Origin: Flectobacillus longus
GTDB lineage: Bacteria; Bacteroidota; Bacteroidia; Cytophagales; Spirosomataceae
NCBI RefSeq assembly: GCF_030056705.1
Contig: NZ_JASHIC010000023.1
Coordinates: 1-64,000 of the forward strand
DNA length: 64,000 nucleotides
Direction: 5' to 3'
Positions 1 through 9,147 of the stretch are shown here, piece after piece. The translations under genes and the position numbers were made by a program. The number at the start of each line of letters is the position of its first letter. The first letter of the stretch is position 1. The notes below the pieces were generated by a model that was given only the letters and a program-made list of their open reading frames with translations, did not search any database and was not told the DNA's origin.

Positions 1-42
1 GCTTTCGCTATCGTCAAAAACAATACTGTGTTTCAGAATGAT

Positions 43-88
43 TTTCAGGCAAATAAAATTGCGCTCACAAAATAATATTTGCCTGAAA
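43..88 (-). terminator. Hairpin downstream of the TPR/GppA-like gene
   Basis: Perfect 13-base inverted repeat (TTTCAGGCAAATA at 43-55, its complement at 76-88) with a 20-base loop, 56 bases past the stop of the minus-strand gene at 144. There is no long T run after it on the minus strand, so it may be a weak terminator or an mRNA 3' end stabiliser. Confidence 0.4.
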
Positions 89-143
89 GTTTGATTTTTA
101 ATACAGTTCATCACTAAATCACCATTCACTCAATATATCACAC

Positions 144-1547
144 CTATTCTTTACGAGCTTGGTATTCGTCAGAAATTAATTTGAATACATAACCACTAAT
201 CCATGCTACGTCACCACCTTTGATAAAATAGAAGCGTTTTTGAACACCATCACGATTCATTTCTTTAATCAAAGTTTCTAACAAAGCAGCACCCGCAATA
301 ATATCTTGTTGGTTATAGATTTTCGTAGTGATATTTTTAACATCCTCTTCTGCAATAGCGCGAACTGCTGGATCTGTCACACGAGAAAAATCTGGGTTAA
401 TCAATTCTTCGTAGCTACTAGCACTCATTTGACGGAATTTGCGAATATCTTCCAAACTTACTTCTACTGGACGACCGATAATAGCAGCACGCTCTGGGTG
501 TAAGAATGAGTTCATTACAAATACGATACCGCCCAATAAGAATACGTTTTTACGATTTTTCAAACCTACTTTACGATTAAGTTCAAGTGCCAACTCTTCG
601 CCAACCACTTTTACCTCATCATTTACTCCCTTGGTATATTCTTCTAAGTTAGCGTCAGGGAGTTTTTTCTTCACAATCTTTACAAATGCCTTTGTGCCAT
701 AAGGGAAGTTTACTGCATCAAATTTTGTACGGCTCAACAAATAACCACCTTTGATATTACCACCACCAATATCCATTACTGACGACGATAAGTGTAATTC
801 AGGAGCAACCATTGATAGGGCGCCATATTTAGCTTCATCTTCAGCCGAAATAATATCAATCTTTTGGCTTGGATTTTTCAATGCCTCACGAATTGCCGCA
901 ATAACTTCTGCTTCTTTGCCTGGTTGTTTGTCTGTAGCTTGTTTTAATCCACTACTCATAACAATAAACATACGGTCAGACAATACGTTGTTACGAACAG
1001 TAGCTGTATCTACCAAATCTTTGATAGCTGTGGCCGTTTCTTTGATAGCTTGAGTAGTCAAGGCACTAGGTTCAGTGTTGATAGACATACTCTTTTTAAG
1101 GTTGTACGTAACCCCTTTTTTAGGAGAAACAGTTACGCCAATAATACTTAGCTTTACACCTTTCGAGCCGATGTCTATACCAGCATAAAGTTCTTCTGCT
1201 TCTTTCAAACCATCGAGTAATTGCGAAATAGCTTTTTCGCTCATACCCATTTTCAATTTCTTATAAATATCAATGGCTTTGGAGAAGTTACGTGATGCTT
1301 CCAACACGTTTTCTTGGTCACGATAAAGGAAACCTAAGTTTTCATAAATGGCCGCTTCCCAGTATTCGTTGCGTCCACGAACCATTCCCAATGCTTTATT
1401 GAGATATTCTTCGGACTGGTCAAATTGTTTTACTTCACGGAGGGTATTAGCAATTTTAAGGTAACGTAATGCAGTATTTACATCTTGGGCTGTGGTTACA
1501 ATAATACTACTAAGGAGCAAAAAAAGAGTAAAAATGAGTTTTTTCAT
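144..1547 (-). CDS. Secreted TPR protein with a Ppx/GppA-like actin-fold domain
   Basis: 467 residues. Residues 1-20 are a signal peptide (hydrophobic core, ending TTAQ). Residues 21-118 are helical with TPR character. From 121 a sugar-kinase/actin-fold domain of the Ppx/GppA type begins: IDIGSKGVKLSI (124-135) matches the first phosphate loop, ISAEDEAKYGAL (233-244) matches the exopolyphosphatase motif usually written SGEEEA, and MDIGGGNIKGG (258-268) matches the second phosphate loop. FPYGTKAF and the late LLGGI also fit. Ppx/GppA enzymes hydrolyse polyphosphate or pppGpp in the cytoplasm, so an exported copy is odd: the substrate outside the cytoplasm is unknown. Start ATG with MKK-type signal peptide is convincing. 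Stands alone on the minus strand. The domain call is from motifs; the activity is not established. Confidence 0.75.
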   Translation of the reverse strand: MKKLIFTLFLLLSSIIVTTAQDVNTALRYLKIANTLREVKQFDQSEEYLNKALGMVRGRNEYWEAAIYENLGFLYRDQENVLEASRNFSKAIDIYKKLKMGMSEKAISQLLDGLKEAEELYAGIDIGSKGVKLSIIGVTVSPKKGVTYNLKKSMSINTEPSALTTQAIKETATAIKDLVDTATVRNNVLSDRMFIVMSSGLKQATDKQPGKEAEVIAAIREALKNPSQKIDIISAEDEAKYGALSMVAPELHLSSSVMDIGGGNIKGGYLLSRTKFDAVNFPYGTKAFVKIVKKKLPDANLEEYTKGVNDEVKVVGEELALELNRKVGLKNRKNVFLLGGIVFVMNSFLHPERAAIIGRPVEVSLEDIRKFRQMSASSYEELINPDFSRVTDPAVRAIAEEDVKNITTKIYNQQDIIAGAALLETLIKEMNRDGVQKRFYFIKGGDVAWISGYVFKLISDEYQARKE

Positions 1548-1864
1548 GTTAAAAGAATTTTATTAAATCAGTCGTTGTGATTGAATACATATTATCTAAT
1601 CCAAGAAGTAAGGAGAGAATGTCGGAGTGAGAATTTACCTTACTCTGTAATGTGTTAGAAATGACACTAAGCGACTTGTGGTTAGTAATGTACGATGGGC
1701 TTCAAACTGTTGCTGATTTGGGATTTCTGATTTCGGAAATAGGGGCATAATACTTAGCTTTTTCTCAAATAAGAGTCAAAAAAGCAGATAGTGCTTCCGC
1801 AATCCAATATTCGATATCCGAAATAGATGATGCTTAAAATCCTTCGAACAGTCCCGACCTGTGG
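1548..1864. other. 317-base gap with imperfect inverted repeats
   Basis: Lies between two minus-strand genes. No open frame looks coding. Two similar words occur (TGATTTCGGAAATAG near 1727-1741 and a GATATCCGAAATAG near 1813-1826), of the same vocabulary as the spacer before rplV. AGTCCCGACC...GGCTAGGGATT near 1850-1874 forms a short stem reaching the stop of the next gene. No clear TAnnTTTG promoter was found on the minus strand. Confidence 0.5.
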
Positions 1865-2161
1865 CTAGGGATTTTGGTACAAAGGAACTTTTACTTGAGT
1901 AGGGTCAAGGTCTGTAGTATCTACTTTAGCAACGCGTTTACTCTTATTACCTTTTTTCTTTTTACTCTTACTAGCAGATTTGGTACTACTAGTACTTGTT
2001 TTAGCACTAGGGCTAGGTTTGCCCTTAGTACTTGCAGGTTTTTGTTGGAGTTTACTACTACTTATGGCAGAAAATACAGACATACTACTCATGCTAAGAA
2101 CTAATAAGCATAGCCAAACACTTGACCATGTTTTGAGTGAGGGTAACACACGATTTAGCAT
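1865..2161 (-). CDS. Small secreted Ser/Lys-rich hypothetical protein
   Basis: 98 residues. The N-terminus (about 1-34) contains a hydrophobic stretch (SVWLCLLVLSMSSMSVFSA) that could be a signal peptide or anchor. The rest is low complexity, rich in Ser, Thr and Lys, with a basic run KSKKKKGNKSKR near 66-77 and a short acidic/proline tail. No family is recognised. The composition suggests a cell-surface or periplasmic polycation, but nothing more can be said. Codon pattern and signal peptide favour a real gene over chance. Confidence 0.5.
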   Translation of the reverse strand: MLNRVLPSLKTWSSVWLCLLVLSMSSMSVFSAISSSKLQQKPASTKGKPSPSAKTSTSSTKSASKSKKKKGNKSKRVAKVDTTDLDPTQVKVPLYQNP

Positions 2162-2334
2162 AGGAGGATGGGTTTTACGGGTTTGGATAATAAGGAATTA
2201 TCCTTTTTTGACTTTTAGTAAAGTAAGATAAAAAAAGCCTTTTTATCAATAAAATATTTGATAAATAAGTACTATCATTCAACTCAATGATTTTGATTAA
2301 CCATATAGGGTCAAAAAACATACCATTACATCAT

Positions 2335-2375
2335 AAAAAACACAAAGCTCTTTGAGAAAAACAAAGAGCTTTGTG
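2335..2375 (-). terminator. Rho-independent terminator of the amidohydrolase gene
   Basis: Perfect 13-base stem (CACAAAGCTCTTT at 2341-2353 and its complement at 2363-2375, 9-base loop). Read on the minus strand it is followed by six T (2335-2340), 46 bases past the stop of the gene at 2421. Confidence 0.8.
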
Positions 2376-2420
2376 AAAAATAAAGGTATTTGTAGATTTA
2401 TTTGTCTGAAAACTAAAGGA

Positions 2421-4016
2421 TTATTTCTTTTCTAAACCTGGTTGAAAAATTTCAAAGTTTTCATTCTTTTTAGCTTCAGTTACAATTTTTCGAACGTCAG
2501 ATAATAGCTTTTTGGCATCATAAATTACGCCATCCTTAATGGTATATTTTACGCCACCTACACGTTTTACTTCATTGCTTTCGGTCAAATGAATTGCACC
2601 AGTACCATACAAAACCTTGAGGTTTTTGAGTGGGTTTTCTTCTAAAATTACTAAATCTGCCAGCTTGCCAGTTTCCACACTACCAATTTTGTCTTGCATA
2701 CCAATGGCCTCAGCCCCCTTGAGAGTTGCCGCACGAATGACTTCGAGTGGGTGAAAACCTGCTTCTCTCAACAACTCAAGCTCACGAATATACGCAAAGC
2801 CATAAAGTTGGAATATAAAGCCTGAGTCAGATCCAGCGGTTACTCTTCCGCCACGATTTTTGTATTCATTTACAAAGTTCATCCATAAACGATAATTTTC
2901 TTTCCAAGCTACTTCCTGCTCTGTTCCCCAATCTTGCCAATACGAGCCATGCGAAACACGAGAAGGCTGATAAAAACGCCATAGCTGCGGCAATGTATAT
3001 TCTTCATGCCATTCGGCACGACGAGCCAACATTAATTCACGATTGGCTTCGTAAATATTGAAAGTTGGGTCAATCGTAAAATCAAGTTTCAATAATTCAT
3101 CCATAACCTCATTCCAACGTTTTGAGCCAGGCTTGGCAGCCTGTTTCCAGAGTTTACCAGCTTCTTCAAAACGATTTTGCTCATTGCCATAATTGTAGTC
3201 TGCTGGGTAGTCCTGAATCGTTTGGCTATCGAACAATGCTTCTGGCAAACCATACCAGTGCTCCATCGAAGTCAAGCCCGCTCTTGCAGAGTTGAGTACA
3301 TTCCAACGAGCCACATCGACTTGTGCATGGTGGCAAGCCGAACGAAGTCCCAATTCTTTATTACGACGTAGCGCAGCGTCCATTACTTCGGGTCTGGCTC
3401 CAAAAAACTTGATACCATCGGCACCTTTCTTGGCATTGTCTTCTACCCAAGCACGAGCTTGATCTGCTGTAGTGATGCTCTCCTTCGAACCCATTCCGAA
3501 GGCTGTATATGCCAATATACGAGGAGCGGTGATTTCATTTTTCTCGGATTTCTGTTTCTGGTCTAAAACCCAATCCAAGCCATTTCCTGCCGAAGGGTCA
3601 CGGATGGTGGTAATACCATGCGCTAGCCAAAGCTTGAAAACATACTCAGCTGGCGTACCTTGCGAGCGACCACCAATATGTCCGTGCATATCCACAAAGC
3701 CCGGGAGTACATACATGCCTGTACAATCTAGTTCTTTGTCGCCTTTGTCGGCTTTGGGTCTGTCCTTAGGGTCAATGGGCACGCCAGGATAGCCAACTAC
3801 CTTGATTTGAGTGATTTTGTTTTTTTCGATAACAATATCACAAGGTCCTTGCATAGGAGAGCCCGTTCCATTGATGATGTTGACTCCTCGAATAATCATA
3901 CGATTAAACTGACCTTCGCCTTCGGAGCGAGAAGGAGCTTTGGGGATTTGGGCAACAACAGTTATGCCTGCGCATAGTGTCAGAAGTAAGAGTTTGATGC
4001 GTAAAATTTTGTGCAT
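2421..4016 (-). CDS. Secreted amidohydrolase (imidazolonepropionase-like)
   Basis: 531 residues with a signal peptide (1-22, ending VVAQ). Residues 40-120 form the N-terminal part of the composite beta-sandwich, followed by the metal-binding HGH (111-113) after the typical LPGFVDM. Further likely metal or catalytic residues are K203 (GIKFF), H229/H230 (ACHH), H253 (EHWYG) and D397 (GSDSGF). After these comes the usual C-terminal stretch with ADLVILEENPLKNL, closing the sandwich. This is the metal-dependent hydrolase superfamily acting on cyclic amides or peptides; secreted bacteroidete members are often of unknown substrate. Next to a divergently read gene at 4176. Family is sure, substrate unknown. 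Confidence 0.9.
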   Translation of the reverse strand: MHKILRIKLLLLTLCAGITVVAQIPKAPSRSEGEGQFNRMIIRGVNIINGTGSPMQGPCDIVIEKNKITQIKVVGYPGVPIDPKDRPKADKGDKELDCTGMYVLPGFVDMHGHIGGRSQGTPAEYVFKLWLAHGITTIRDPSAGNGLDWVLDQKQKSEKNEITAPRILAYTAFGMGSKESITTADQARAWVEDNAKKGADGIKFFGARPEVMDAALRRNKELGLRSACHHAQVDVARWNVLNSARAGLTSMEHWYGLPEALFDSQTIQDYPADYNYGNEQNRFEEAGKLWKQAAKPGSKRWNEVMDELLKLDFTIDPTFNIYEANRELMLARRAEWHEEYTLPQLWRFYQPSRVSHGSYWQDWGTEQEVAWKENYRLWMNFVNEYKNRGGRVTAGSDSGFIFQLYGFAYIRELELLREAGFHPLEVIRAATLKGAEAIGMQDKIGSVETGKLADLVILEENPLKNLKVLYGTGAIHLTESNEVKRVGGVKYTIKDGVIYDAKKLLSDVRKIVTEAKKNENFEIFQPGLEKK

Positions 4017-4175
4017 GAGATATATAAAGGTTGATGAGTAATAAGAGATGGTAGGGCTTTTAGTCGTAGGAAAAGGTAAGTGGAGTACAAAAGCTCAGAA
4101 CCATCCTTACACAAGTTAGTGATTTTGACTAAAATGTGTAACTTGCTATGGAACAATTCAACAAACTTCTTAGAT

Positions 4176-5102
4176 ATGAATCTACAAATACTCGACAAAT
4201 GGATTCGAGGGAATTTTCTTTTTCTCTGTATTATTTTGGCTTGCCTCTTTGCTGTGTTTAAAAAAGCGACTATTTTTCAAATAGAAAAACCTACCAATAC
4301 TATCGCACCCTTGGAGGATAACCCTCTCGCCAAAGACCAAATGTTTCAGCAATATTGGAATACAGGATTGTCAGAGATTAATACTTACGAAGTAACACAA
4401 ACGATTGATACAAGCCAAAAGACAGGACAAGCAGAACTGGTTTTTACGATAGTAGATTTTGATACTAAAAAACACGGTCAAGTTACTTCATCGAACAAAT
4501 CTGAGTCTACAACTGTATTTAAACAAAATTTAATACAGAAAATTGATACAGGAGTATATGAATATTCTTTGATGAACTCTACTTTTACGCCCACAAATTA
4601 TGTGGTATTTCCTCATGCCTTAAAGGTAGAATATGCTAAACAAAATACGCAAGGGCAGGAATACAGCCAAGTGAATTGGCAAGGGCAAACATTTTTGTAT
4701 AAAGGGAAAAGTGATTTCCAACCAAAAGCTCAACAAGATATTAGTGTAAAAACGGCATGGCTCGAGGACGAACTCTGGAATAGAGTACGCCTTAACCCAC
4801 AAACTTTACCAGATGGAGAAATTGAGATGATTCCTAGTCTTGAGTACCTTCGTAGTACGAATCAAAAAGTGGAAGCCATTTCATGCAAAACTGCATTTGA
4901 AGAGAAGAAAGATTCTGTAAGTAAGCAAGTGTCTAAATGTTATACCATAGAATATCCAGAAAAACATCGTAAAGTTAGTATTGTATTTGAAGCTCGATTT
5001 CCTTACAAAATTTTGAATTGGGAAAATACAGTAGAGGAAAATGGCAAAGTCAATACTATGAAGGCTCGCTTAGTTCAATCTAAGCACATAGCCATCAAAT
5101 AA
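4176..5102 (+). CDS. Conserved bacteroidete protein, often mislabelled Maf-like
   Basis: 308 residues from the ATG at 4176. The frame is open further upstream to 4080, but Met at 4176 is followed by a membrane-spanning segment (FLFLCIILACLFAVF) that makes a sensible N-terminus, so the shorter start is preferred. The body (FQQYWNTGLSEINTYEV, LVFTIVDFDTKK, GVYEYSLMNSTFTP) resembles a Bacteroidota family that I recall databases labelling septum formation inhibitor Maf; it has none of the nucleotide-pyrophosphatase features of true Maf proteins. Single anchor, probably periplasmic domain. Function unknown. Divergent from the amidohydrolase, with 159 bases between. Confidence 0.75.
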   Translation: MNLQILDKWIRGNFLFLCIILACLFAVFKKATIFQIEKPTNTIAPLEDNPLAKDQMFQQYWNTGLSEINTYEVTQTIDTSQKTGQAELVFTIVDFDTKKHGQVTSSNKSESTTVFKQNLIQKIDTGVYEYSLMNSTFTPTNYVVFPHALKVEYAKQNTQGQEYSQVNWQGQTFLYKGKSDFQPKAQQDISVKTAWLEDELWNRVRLNPQTLPDGEIEMIPSLEYLRSTNQKVEAISCKTAFEEKKDSVSKQVSKCYTIEYPEKHRKVSIVFEARFPYKILNWENTVEENGKVNTMKARLVQSKHIAIK

Positions 5103-5250
5103 GAAGAGGTAAGGCACAACGCTAACTTTACAATTCATAAGACAAAATGCCCGTTTATCTGTTTGCTCGATAGATTGGTCAAAATGATGAATCTTCTTGG
5201 ATTTTGAATTGTAATTTTATCATCCTCATATATAATGTTAAACAACAAAC

Positions 5251-6063
5251 ATGAAATTTCTCGGATTTAAGGTCTCGAGTAAGCTAATAAGTTTGAGCCT
5301 TTGCTTGATAGCGGGTACATTACTTTGGGCTTGCAATGGGCAAGACAAAAAACAAGAAAACACATTGCCCGAAACCAAGATTTGTTCTATGGTATTTATC
5401 GACAAATCAGTAAGTGTAAATGTGGATAAAGGTTTTGCGAATGAGAAATACACAAAAATTATCAATGACTTAGTAGAAAAGAATATCAGAGGAAAAGGCG
5501 ATAAGTTAATTGTGTATTTTATCCATGAAAACACCGCAAAAGCTAAAGTGGCAGAAGTAATCAGTCGAACCGAAATGGACGAAACTGAAGGATCTAATGT
5601 CAATGATTCGGAAGCACTCAAAACAGAGTTTTTGCTGGATTTGGGTAAAGAAAAAAGTATTTTCAAACAGTTAGTCGTTAAACAACTAAGCGCTCGAAAT
5701 ACTTCGAGTAGCAACGAAAGTACAGATATTTTGGCTTCGCTCGAATTAATTGAAAAAGAAGCTGCCAGAGGATATGATGTCAAAGTCTATTATCTGTCAG
5801 ACATGGTCGAAAGCATGAAGGGCGAACATCGTCGTGATTTTCACAAAAATCCTCCTGCCGACGATGCCGCCGCAGTAGGTTGGGCCAGAGAAGATGCTAG
5901 TAATTTAAAAGCTAACCTCAATAACCTGACTTCTGTGCAGGTATTTGTGGCAAAGCCCTTTGAACCAACAGCTTCTACTCGTGTAAACAATCCTGCTGTT
6001 TCGGCGTATTGGGAACGACTTTTTGCCGAGTTGGGCGTAAGTACCGAAGTAGAAGAATTGTAA
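5251..6063 (+). CDS. Lipoprotein with a von Willebrand factor A type metal site
   Basis: 270 residues. Lipoprotein signal with Cys28 (GTLLWACNG). After it, DKSVS at 51-55 fits the DxSxS metal-ion-dependent adhesion motif, directly after a hydrophobic strand (CSMVFI). STDI near 157-160 offers the conserved Thr and YLSDMVES at 181-188 the distal Asp. So a complete MIDAS can be proposed on a vWA-like fold, probably facing the periplasm from the membrane. Such domains bind protein partners through Mg2+. The partner is unknown and the neighbours give no clue. Followed by a strong terminator, so monocistronic. Confidence 0.7.
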   Translation: MKFLGFKVSSKLISLSLCLIAGTLLWACNGQDKKQENTLPETKICSMVFIDKSVSVNVDKGFANEKYTKIINDLVEKNIRGKGDKLIVYFIHENTAKAKVAEVISRTEMDETEGSNVNDSEALKTEFLLDLGKEKSIFKQLVVKQLSARNTSSSNESTDILASLELIEKEAARGYDVKVYYLSDMVESMKGEHRRDFHKNPPADDAAAVGWAREDASNLKANLNNLTSVQVFVAKPFEPTASTRVNNPAVSAYWERLFAELGVSTEVEEL

Positions 6064-6106
6064 AAAAAGGCTGTGAGAAACGATAAAGGTTTCTCACAGC
6101 CTTTTT
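6062..6106 (+). terminator. Rho-independent terminator
   Basis: 13-base perfect stem (GGCTGTGAGAAAC at 6069-6081, complement at 6089-6101), preceded by seven A and followed by five T, immediately after the stop of the lipoprotein gene. Confidence 0.92.
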
Positions 6107-6172
6107 CGGTAAATTATAGCCTCGATGCTTGACCCAAGTTTGCCAAAATCCTCATTTCTAAGTTTTTTGTTG

Positions 6173-6180
6173 TAACTTTG
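6173..6180 (+). promoter_or_regulatory. -7 element upstream of rimO
   Basis: TAACTTTG matches the Bacteroidota -7 consensus TAnnTTTG. No TTG lies at the expected 19-21 bases upstream. The transcript would have a leader of about 90 bases. Confidence 0.5.
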
Positions 6181-6275
6181 CAGACTTAATTAAAATGTAG
6201 AAATGTTGAAAACTGATAATTCTCGCAATTACAAATTTTATTAAGCTAGAAAACGACTTTCAAGCAACTAATTGA

Positions 6276-7586
6276 ATGAAAACGAAAACGTTAAAAAAGA
6301 ATAAAGTAAATATAGTTACATTAGGTTGTAGCAAAAACGTGGTAGATTCAGAAGTAATTTATACCCAGCTCAAAGGCAATGGTATGAATGTAAGCCACGA
6401 ATCTAAAAAGGACGACTCAAACATTGTTATTGTAAACACTTGTGGCTTTATCGACAATGCCAAACAAGAATCTATCGATACAATTTTAAGATATGTAGAT
6501 GCTAAAGAAGCAGGAGTTATCGACAAACTTTATGTAACAGGCTGTTTGTCGCACCGCTATAAGGATGATTTAGAAAAGGAAATCCCAACGGTTGATGCTT
6601 TTTTTGGTACAAACGAATTACCTCGTTTGCTCAAAACCCTCAAGGCAGATTACAAACACGAATTGATTGGAGAGCGCTTGTTGACAACTCCAGCACATTA
6701 TGCGTATTTGAAAATTGCTGAAGGTTGCGATCGCCCATGTTCATTCTGTGCGATTCCATTAATGCGTGGAGGTCACATCTCTCGCCCAATCGATGAGCTT
6801 GTAACAGAGGCTAAATCTTTGGTGAAAAGAGGAACGAAAGAGCTTATCCTAATTGCTCAAGACCTTACGTATTACGGGTTAGATATTTATAAAAAACGTA
6901 ATCTTTCTGAATTGCTCGACCGTCTATCAGACATTGAAGGGATGGAATGGATTCGTTTGCAATATGCTTACCCAGCAGGCTTCCCGATGGACGTATTAGA
7001 TATGATGGCTGCCAAACCAAATATCTGTAATTATTTGGATATGCCTTTGCAAAGTGGTTCGACAGAGGTATTGAAGAAAATGCGTCGTGGTATCACTCGC
7101 GAAAAAACAGAAGACCTTATCAATGCGATTCGTGACAAAGTACCTAACATTGCTTTGCGTACAACCTTAATTTCTGGTCACCCTGGCGAAACCGAAGAGG
7201 ATTTTGAAGAAACCTATCAGTTTGTTGAAAAAATGCGTTTTGACCGTCTTGGGGTATTTACCTACTCGCACGAAGAAAATACGCATTCGCATACTTTCGA
7301 AGACGATATTCCAGAAGAAGTAAAACAAGAACGTGCTGACGAAATTATGGCATTGCAACAAGAAATCTCTTTGGAATTGAATCAAGCAAAAATTGGAAAT
7401 ACTTACAAAGTGTTGTTCGACCGTAAGGAGGGAGGATATTTTATTGGTAGAACCGAGTTTGACTCACCAGAAGTAGACAACGAAGTATTAATTCCAGCCA
7501 GTCAATATGTTCGTTTAGGTGATTTTGCAAATGTAAAAATCACTTCGGCTCAAGAATTTGATTTATATGGCGAATTAGCCCAGTAA
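6276..7586 (+). CDS. rimO: Ribosomal protein S12 methylthiotransferase RimO
   Basis: 436 residues. Adds a methylthio group to an aspartate of ribosomal protein S12, a radical-SAM reaction using two iron-sulfur clusters. The UPF0004 domain carries its three cysteines at 18 (TLGCSKN), 56 (VNTCGF) and 90 (VTGCLSH). The radical SAM motif CDRPCSFC (151-158) follows, with the RimO-type sequence AIPLMRGGHISRP. Residues from about 370 form the TRAM domain that holds S12. Length and all six cysteines are as expected for a functional enzyme. Monocistronic between two terminators. Confidence 0.97.
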   Translation: MKTKTLKKNKVNIVTLGCSKNVVDSEVIYTQLKGNGMNVSHESKKDDSNIVIVNTCGFIDNAKQESIDTILRYVDAKEAGVIDKLYVTGCLSHRYKDDLEKEIPTVDAFFGTNELPRLLKTLKADYKHELIGERLLTTPAHYAYLKIAEGCDRPCSFCAIPLMRGGHISRPIDELVTEAKSLVKRGTKELILIAQDLTYYGLDIYKKRNLSELLDRLSDIEGMEWIRLQYAYPAGFPMDVLDMMAAKPNICNYLDMPLQSGSTEVLKKMRRGITREKTEDLINAIRDKVPNIALRTTLISGHPGETEEDFEETYQFVEKMRFDRLGVFTYSHEENTHSHTFEDDIPEEVKQERADEIMALQQEISLELNQAKIGNTYKVLFDRKEGGYFIGRTEFDSPEVDNEVLIPASQYVRLGDFANVKITSAQEFDLYGELAQ

Positions 7587-7588
7587 TA

Positions 7589-7630
7589 AATAAAAAGCCT
7601 GCAAGAAAATTTTCTTGCAGGCTTTTTATT
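7589..7630. terminator. Bidirectional terminator between rimO and the DUF4833 gene
   Basis: Perfect inverted repeat with 21-base arms (7589-7609 and 7610-7630); core GCCTGCAAGAAAA with A and T runs on both sides, so it can end transcription from both convergent genes. Confidence 0.92.
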
Positions 7631-7667
7631 TAGCGCTAAACTTTATTCAAAAAGCTTGAATAAGGTC

Positions 7668-8255
7668 TTATGGCTTAAATTTTTCATACACTTCTTTGCC
7701 TGTAGTAGCATCCTTGCCCCAAAGCTCTATATAGTTGACCGATGGCATCAATCCACTTTCATCCACGCTGACAAATACCTTTTTTAAGATTTGCATTTTT
7801 CCGTTAATTGGAAATAGCGCTACAGCTTCGCCATGATGGTCAATTTTTACAATAAATCTTCTTTTACGATAAGCCAAAAAGTGACCTTCATAAGCATTTA
7901 CTTCACCTTCGATAGCGCTAGTGTGTAAGCCATAAGCCAAGGTTCGTTGAATGTTTGATAACTCTTGCTTTTTTCCCCCTTCTGTATATCTAATCCAATA
8001 GGTATGAACGGGGTTTTTATGATCTAGTTTATTGTTAGATAATACATTGGCATCATATAAGATTGTATTGATGTTGGAGCTACGCTGAATATAAAAAAGG
8101 CGATTAGGTCCCTCGGCTGGAATAGGAAACTGTTCTACTGAGGCGGGAGTATTATGCTTGTTTTTTTGCGCAAAGCTTTCTGAGTGATTAACAAATAATG
8201 ACAGAGATACTACAAAGGTGAATATGGCTGTCTGAGTGACTTTTAAGAGTTGCAT
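7668..8255 (-). CDS. Exported DUF4833-type protein
   Basis: 195 residues with a signal peptide (about 1-29, ending SESFAQ). The mature part starts FPIPAEGPNRLFYIQRS and includes NTILYDANVL, NPVHTYWIRY and ELSNIQRTLAYG, which match what I recall of the DUF4833 family of Bacteroidota. The fold is probably beta-rich. No catalytic residues are evident and the function is unknown. It runs convergently to rimO and shares its bidirectional terminator. Confidence 0.8.
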   Translation of the reverse strand: MQLLKVTQTAIFTFVVSLSLFVNHSESFAQKNKHNTPASVEQFPIPAEGPNRLFYIQRSSNINTILYDANVLSNNKLDHKNPVHTYWIRYTEGGKKQELSNIQRTLAYGLHTSAIEGEVNAYEGHFLAYRKRRFIVKIDHHGEAVALFPINGKMQILKKVFVSVDESGLMPSVNYIELWGKDATTGKEVYEKFKP

Positions 8256-8291
8256 TATTTTTGAAATAGTCCTGTTATAAATTTAAGTCTG

Positions 8292-8299
8292 CAAAGGTA
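8292..8299 (-). promoter_or_regulatory. -7 element upstream of the DUF4833 gene
   Basis: TACCTTTG on the minus strand, 37 bases before the start codon. No TTG at the usual distance upstream. Confidence 0.5.
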
Positions 8300-8495
8300 A
8301 TCAACGCCGTTGAGTTAATTCGTAACAGAACGTTAGTATTTTGTAAAAAAATAGCCAGTGATTAAAGACGAAACAACAACGAAGAAAATAAGCAAAGTGA
8401 CATCCGACGATCAGATAACAATAGTTTTTTTTACAAAAAATAATTAATTTAGAAAGTCGGATTACCCATTTTTTCAATCTCCAAACATTCCATTT

Positions 8496-8936
8496 ATGTT
8501 AATTCGTCAAGCATCCGCAAACGATTTACCTTCAATTCTCCAACTGTATGCCGAAGTGCTAGACAAGGGGCAGGTGTTATCTTTGCCAGAAGCAGAGGCT
8601 TTGTTTCAGAAAATGTCCAACTATCCCAACTACAAGATATATGTAGCAGAGCTCGATAGTCAGGTTGTTGGTACTTTTGCCTTGCTAGTGATGGATAACT
8701 TGGCACATCGGGGTACTCCATCAGGAATTGTCGAAGATGTAGCAGTACAAGCGAATTTACAGGGAAAAGGAATTGGCAGAGAAATGATGCAATTTGCGAT
8801 GCAAGTTTGCAGCGAAGCAGGATGCTACAAATTAGCGCTTTCAAGCAACCAAAAGAGGGTCGAGGCGCATGCTTTTTACGAATCCTTAGGCTTTGATAAA
8901 CACGGCTTTAGTTTTCTTGTTCCTACGCTTCCTTAA
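8496..8936 (+). CDS. GNAT family N-acetyltransferase
   Basis: 146 residues, single GNAT domain. The acetyl-CoA binding loop is QGKGIG (89-94), within VAVQANLQGKGIGREMM, and the C-terminal AHAFYESLGF is the usual last helix and strand. It transfers an acetyl group to an unknown amine. Sits just upstream of the rimP promoter but transcribed separately; the rimP promoter starts 20 bases past its stop. Confidence 0.9.
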   Translation: MLIRQASANDLPSILQLYAEVLDKGQVLSLPEAEALFQKMSNYPNYKIYVAELDSQVVGTFALLVMDNLAHRGTPSGIVEDVAVQANLQGKGIGREMMQFAMQVCSEAGCYKLALSSNQKRVEAHAFYESLGFDKHGFSFLVPTLP

Positions 8937-8955
8937 AAGAGGAAAAAATAACATC

Positions 8956-8989
8956 TTTTTGCTTTTTTATAAAAAAAGTACTAATTTTG
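8956..8989 (+). promoter_or_regulatory. Promoter of rimP-nusA-infB
   Basis: TTTTTG at 8956-8961, a 20-base spacer, and TAATTTTG at 8982-8989. This is a near-ideal Bacteroidota promoter. Transcription should begin around 8995, giving a leader of about 150 bases to rimP. Confidence 0.8.
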
Positions 8990-9007
8990 TACCAGAAAAA
9001 TTAGGAA

Positions 9008-9032
9008 GAGGGGTCGGAAATCCCTCTTTTTT
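9008..9032 (+). promoter_or_regulatory. Promoter-proximal hairpin with T run, possible attenuator
   Basis: GAGGG (9008-9012) pairs with CCCTC (9022-9026), with a G-T pair closing the loop TCGGAAA (14-20), followed by six T. It begins about 13 bases from the predicted transcript start, and so could end transcription early. The same loop occurs before rplE and rplR. Confidence 0.55.
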
Positions 9033-9147
9033 ATTTTGTATTACACATTCAGACCAGAAAGTCATAGAGGAGGGTGAAGTAGTGGTTTTCTAGAGTTTTT
9101 CATCTTCATGCTTTCTTTTTTCTTTCCTGTAGGCTTCAAAAATAAGT

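Noticed and set aside
1-143. ATCACTAAATCACC..CACTCAAT words near the left edge as another copy of the 210-base repeat
   Set aside because: Only the low-complexity words are shared; the ends, the GTAGAGACG palindrome and the terminator are missing.
8893-9093. Open frame of 66 codons overlapping the end of the GNAT gene
   Set aside because: It runs across the rimP promoter and hairpin, and its sequence has no protein-like pattern.
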